Shown here: in pieces, positions 61,527 through 64,000 of the stretch
Numbering within the stretch: the stretch's first letter is position 1
How the letters are laid out: every line of letters starts with the position of its first letter
Source of the DNA: Mycobacteroides immunogenum
GTDB taxonomy: Bacteria > Actinomycetota > Actinomycetes > Mycobacteriales > Mycobacteriaceae
DNA length: 64,000 nt
Direction of reading: 5' to 3'
NCBI RefSeq assembly: GCF_001605725.1
Contig: NZ_CP011530.1
Location: 4,464,001 to 4,528,000 of the forward strand
Program-made: the position numbers and the translations under genes
The notes under the pieces: model-generated
What the model was told of the DNA's origin: nothing
Databases searched by the model: none
The model's input: only the letters and a program-made list of their open reading frames with translations

Positions 61527-63602
61527 CTACCAGATCTTCACGAACTTGTCCGGCGGGTTCACCATGGCATCGCCTGCCAGACAACCGAATTCGGCGGCAA
61601 ACGGTGCGACGTTGGGTATCACGCCATTGATCCGCAGCGCGGGCGGGGAATGCGGGTCGCTGGCCAGCTGGGTGATGGCAGCCTCGGGACGCTGCTTGTC
61701 CCGCCAGATCCGTGCGTAGTTCAGGAAGAACCGCTGCTTCTCGTTGAAGCCGACGATGCCCTGCGCCTTCTCGGCGTCCTTGTTCTTGGCCAGCTCGGCC
61801 ACCAGCGCGTCGTAGGCCGTGTTCACACCGCCCAGATCGGCGATGTTCTCACCCAGGGTCAGTTTGCCGTCGACGTGCAGGTCGGGACGGCCCGGAATCG
61901 GCGCGTAGGCGTTGAACTGCTCCACCAGCCGGTTGGCGCGTTTGTCGAACTCCTCGCGATCGTTCGGCGTCCACCAATTGACCCGATTGCCCTCGCCATC
62001 GAACTGGCTGCCTTCGTCGTCGAACGCGTGGGTGAATTCGTGGCCGATCACCGCGCCGATTCCGCCGTAGTTGAAGGCCGGATCACCCTTTGCGTCGTAG
62101 AACGGCGCCTGCAGGATCGCCGCGGGAATGGTGATGCTGTTCTCGGTGGGGTCGTACTGCGCGTTGACCGTCTGTGGCGTCATCCCCCACAGCGACCGGT
62201 CGGTGGGGCGCCCGATCTTGGCCATCTCGAAGTCGTAGTTGAACTTCAGCGCGGCGGCCCGGTCGGTGTAGAAGTTGTCGCCGGTCAGCTTCAGCTGGGA
62301 GAAGTCACGATTCTTGTCGGGAAAGCCCACCTTGAGAAGTAGCTTGTCCCACTTGCCCTTTGCGGCGAGTTTGGTCTGTGGGCTCATCCAGTCGACGGCT
62401 TCGATGCGCTTGCGCAGCGCCTCCTTGACGTTGCCCACCACCTCGGTTGCCGCTTGCTTGTCACGGTCGCTGAACATCCGGCCGACGTACAGCTGTCCCA
62501 GTGCCGGACCGATCAGCTTGTTGACGCTCTCCAGGCCCTGTTCCCAGCGTTGCTTCTGCGCCGTCGTGCCGGTGAGTACCGACTTGTAGGTGAAGGCGTT
62601 GTCGCGGAACGCCTTCGACAACGCATCCGCCGATCGGCGTACCGCATGGAAGGTCAGGTACGACTTCCAGGTGTCCAGATCGGTGGCGGTGAGCAGCCGA
62701 TCGAACGTCGTGAAGAACTCGGTTTCGGCAAGCGAGAACGGCCGGTCCGCCGGAGCGCCCTGCGCCCTCAGATAGGCACCCCACTCGAAGTGCGGTGTCA
62801 CCGCATCGGCCTGCGCTACCGTGACCAACTTGTACTGGTTGGCCGGATCGCGTTCCTGTACCGGACTCAGTGACGCTGCCGCCAAGGCGGATTCGAGAGT
62901 GGCCACCTGCTCGGTGCGCGCCTTGGCGAGTTCTTGGTCGTCACCGATCAGGCCGAATGTCGACGCGATGTAGGTGCGGTAGGCCTCGAACACCGCCGCG
63001 TACTTCGGATCGGTGTAATAGTCCTTGGTGGGCATGCCCAACGCATCGGCTCGGGCATAGCCGATCTGCTCGGTGGCGTTGGCGTAGTCGGCGCCGGCCT
63101 CGAACCCGAACACCAGATGTTGTCCGGTGGCGGCGTCGGCGGCCAAGAAGGCGACGAGTTCCTCGGGTGTCTTGATCTGATCGATCGCGGCGAGCGTCGG
63201 CCGGATGGGGTCGTATCCGGCCGCGTCCAGCTTCGCGTCGTCGGTGGCGGCCCGGTACAGCAGACCCACCTGGTAATTGACCGACTGATGATCGGCGGTA
63301 CCCAGCCCCGACACCGCACCGTCGACGATCTCGTGCTGAACCTTGCGGGACTCATCGCTCAGCATGTCGAAGCTGCCGTAGCTGGATTTGTCCGCCGGGA
63401 TGGTGGCCTGGTCGATCCACTTGGCATTCACAAACCCATTGAGGTCGGTGCACGCGGCAAAACGCATGCTCAATTGGGTGTTCTCGAATGTCGGAATCGG
63501 CGTGTCGGCCGCCACCTGGCTGGTGGGCTGGTCACGGGTACAGCCGGAGAGGGAAACGGTCAGCACAAGCGCCGCCACTCCGGCGGATCGACTCAGACGC
63601 AT
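61527..63602 (-). CDS. M13-family zinc metalloendopeptidase, lipoprotein
   Basis: 691 residues from ATG 63602. Lipoprotein signal MRLSRSAGVAALVLTVSLSG with Cys about 21 (lipobox LSGC). Long neprilysin-like N-terminal domain, then the zinc site H521-E-F-T-H525 in AVIGHEFTHAFDDEGSQFDG and the third ligand Glu585 in LTLGENIADLGGV; also NSITIPAAILQAPFYD and a C-terminal Trp. M13 enzymes cleave peptides up to about 40 residues outside the membrane. An alternative start MVGM lies 9 bases upstream. The divergent TSUP gene begins about 108 bases away. Confidence 0.93.
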   Translation of the reverse strand: MRLSRSAGVAALVLTVSLSGCTRDQPTSQVAADTPIPTFENTQLSMRFAACTDLNGFVNAKWIDQATIPADKSSYGSFDMLSDESRKVQHEIVDGAVSGLGTADHQSVNYQVGLLYRAATDDAKLDAAGYDPIRPTLAAIDQIKTPEELVAFLAADAATGQHLVFGFEAGADYANATEQIGYARADALGMPTKDYYTDPKYAAVFEAYRTYIASTFGLIGDDQELAKARTEQVATLESALAAASLSPVQERDPANQYKLVTVAQADAVTPHFEWGAYLRAQGAPADRPFSLAETEFFTTFDRLLTATDLDTWKSYLTFHAVRRSADALSKAFRDNAFTYKSVLTGTTAQKQRWEQGLESVNKLIGPALGQLYVGRMFSDRDKQAATEVVGNVKEALRKRIEAVDWMSPQTKLAAKGKWDKLLLKVGFPDKNRDFSQLKLTGDNFYTDRAAALKFNYDFEMAKIGRPTDRSLWGMTPQTVNAQYDPTENSITIPAAILQAPFYDAKGDPAFNYGGIGAVIGHEFTHAFDDEGSQFDGEGNRVNWWTPNDREEFDKRANRLVEQFNAYAPIPGRPDLHVDGKLTLGENIADLGGVNTAYDALVAELAKNKDAEKAQGIVGFNEKQRFFLNYARIWRDKQRPEAAITQLASDPHSPPALRINGVIPNVAPFAAEFGCLAGDAMVNPPDKFVKIW

Positions 63603-63696
63603 GCCCACCATTTTGCCCATCCATGCCGCCGGGTCGAGCCGCACCCTGTGGCGGGTTTCACTGACAGCGGGAATTGGTTCGACTGGCTAACGGTCG

Positions 63697-63702
63697 TACG
63701 CT
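63697..63702 (+). promoter_or_regulatory. -10-like element for the TSUP gene
   Basis: TACGCT fits TANNNT and ends 7 bases before GTG 63710, which predicts a leaderless mRNA. No ribosome binding site lies before that GTG. Confidence 0.5.
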
Positions 63703-63709
63703 GGCACGA

Positions 63710-64000
63710 GTGCCGGTGCAAGAGATGATCCTGGTGGCGCTCGCGGCATTCGGCGCTGGTGCGATCAACGTGGTTGCCGGGTCAGGCACCCTCATCACCT
63801 TCCCCACCCTCATCGCCTTTGGCTACCCACCCGTGGTGGCCACGATGTCGAACGCCATCGGACTGACCGTCGGCAGCATGACGGGCGTGTGGGGGTACCG
63901 CCGGGAACTCTCGGGGCAATGGCCCCGGCTCAAGTGGCAGATTCCCGCGGTACTGCTCGGTGCGCTCATCGGATCGTTCCTGCTGTTGCATCTGCCCGAG
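63710..64000 (+). CDS. TauE/SafE (TSUP)-family membrane permease, 3' truncated by window edge
   Basis: 97 codons from GTG 63710 to the last base; no stop inside the window. Visible are VALAAFGAGAINVVAGSGTL, ITFPTLIAFGYPPVVATMSN and AVLLGALIGSFLLLHLP, the N-terminal half of a TSUP protein with the G-x-x-x-G-x-G-G-x-x-x-x-P family pattern around GAGAINVVAGSGTLITFP. Such permeases export sulfite, sulfoacetate or similar organosulfur anions. ATG 63725 is an alternative start. The adjacent M13 gene is divergent. Confidence 0.85.
   Translation, partial: MPVQEMILVALAAFGAGAINVVAGSGTLITFPTLIAFGYPPVVATMSNAIGLTVGSMTGVWGYRRELSGQWPRLKWQIPAVLLGALIGSFLLLHLPE

Overview
The window is high-GC actinobacterial DNA and looks like a rapidly growing mycobacterium, most likely of the M. 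chelonae/abscessus (Mycobacteroides) group. The genus is well supported: from about 12 kb to the right edge the gene order follows, as I recall it, the M. tuberculosis Rv0523-Rv0566 neighbourhood in mirror orientation. That stretch carries yajQ, gpsA, htpX, grcC1, menJ, menG, mgtA, menD, a bpoC-like hydrolase, menC, menB, pitA, menE, menA, the ccsB/resB/ccdA/tlpA cytochrome c operon and hemL. The species group is inference.

Region 1 (1-12.2 kb) is accessory. It opens with the end of a SulP permease, a MerR regulator and a small membrane protein. A self-contained cluster follows: a large LuxR-type ATPase regulator co-transcribed with a catalase-related haem protein, divergent from an alpha-dioxygenase-like haem peroxidase. 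Behind the dioxygenase lie a subtilase, an alpha/beta hydrolase, a V8-like serine protease, a small beta-sandwich protein and a protein resembling a free subtilase propeptide. A perfect inverted repeat, GAGTA-N6-TACTC, occurs twice in the divergent promoter and once before the subtilase, with a one-mismatch copy before the V8-like protease. All four lie 31.5-32.5 bp from a -10-like hexamer. I read this as one regulon, a fatty-acid oxygenation plus protease system, and it is the best candidate for an undescribed system here. A terminator and tRNA-Tyr mark its right border.

Region 2 (12.3-25.7 kb) has housekeeping genes (yajQ, gpsA, htpX) around a five-gene oxygenase operon: two tandem AurF-like di-iron proteins, a Baeyer-Villiger-type flavin monooxygenase, a short-chain dehydrogenase and a [2Fe-2S] reductase. 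One AurF paralogue keeps all metal ligands and the other has lost all of them. A TetR gene with twin operators and a thioesterase follow.

Region 3 (25.8-54.8 kb) is the dispersed menaquinone pathway (grcC1, menJ, menG, menD, menC, menB, menE, menA). Interspersed are two membrane diguanylate cyclases, a mannosyltransferase, phosphate transport, several SDR/VOC/F420-type enzymes, an AhpD-like gene broken by a frameshift, a predicted Tat-exported lipoprotein superoxide dismutase, and a DoxX protein with eight 11-residue amphipathic repeats.

Region 4 (54.8-64 kb) is a translationally coupled cytochrome c maturation operon running with a phosphoglycerate-mutase-like gene and hemL, then two F420-type proteins, an M13 metalloprotease lipoprotein and the start of a TauE/SafE permease. 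Many genes appear to have leaderless starts (a TANNNT-like hexamer 6-8 nt before the start codon). No CRISPR array, rRNA or insertion sequence was seen.
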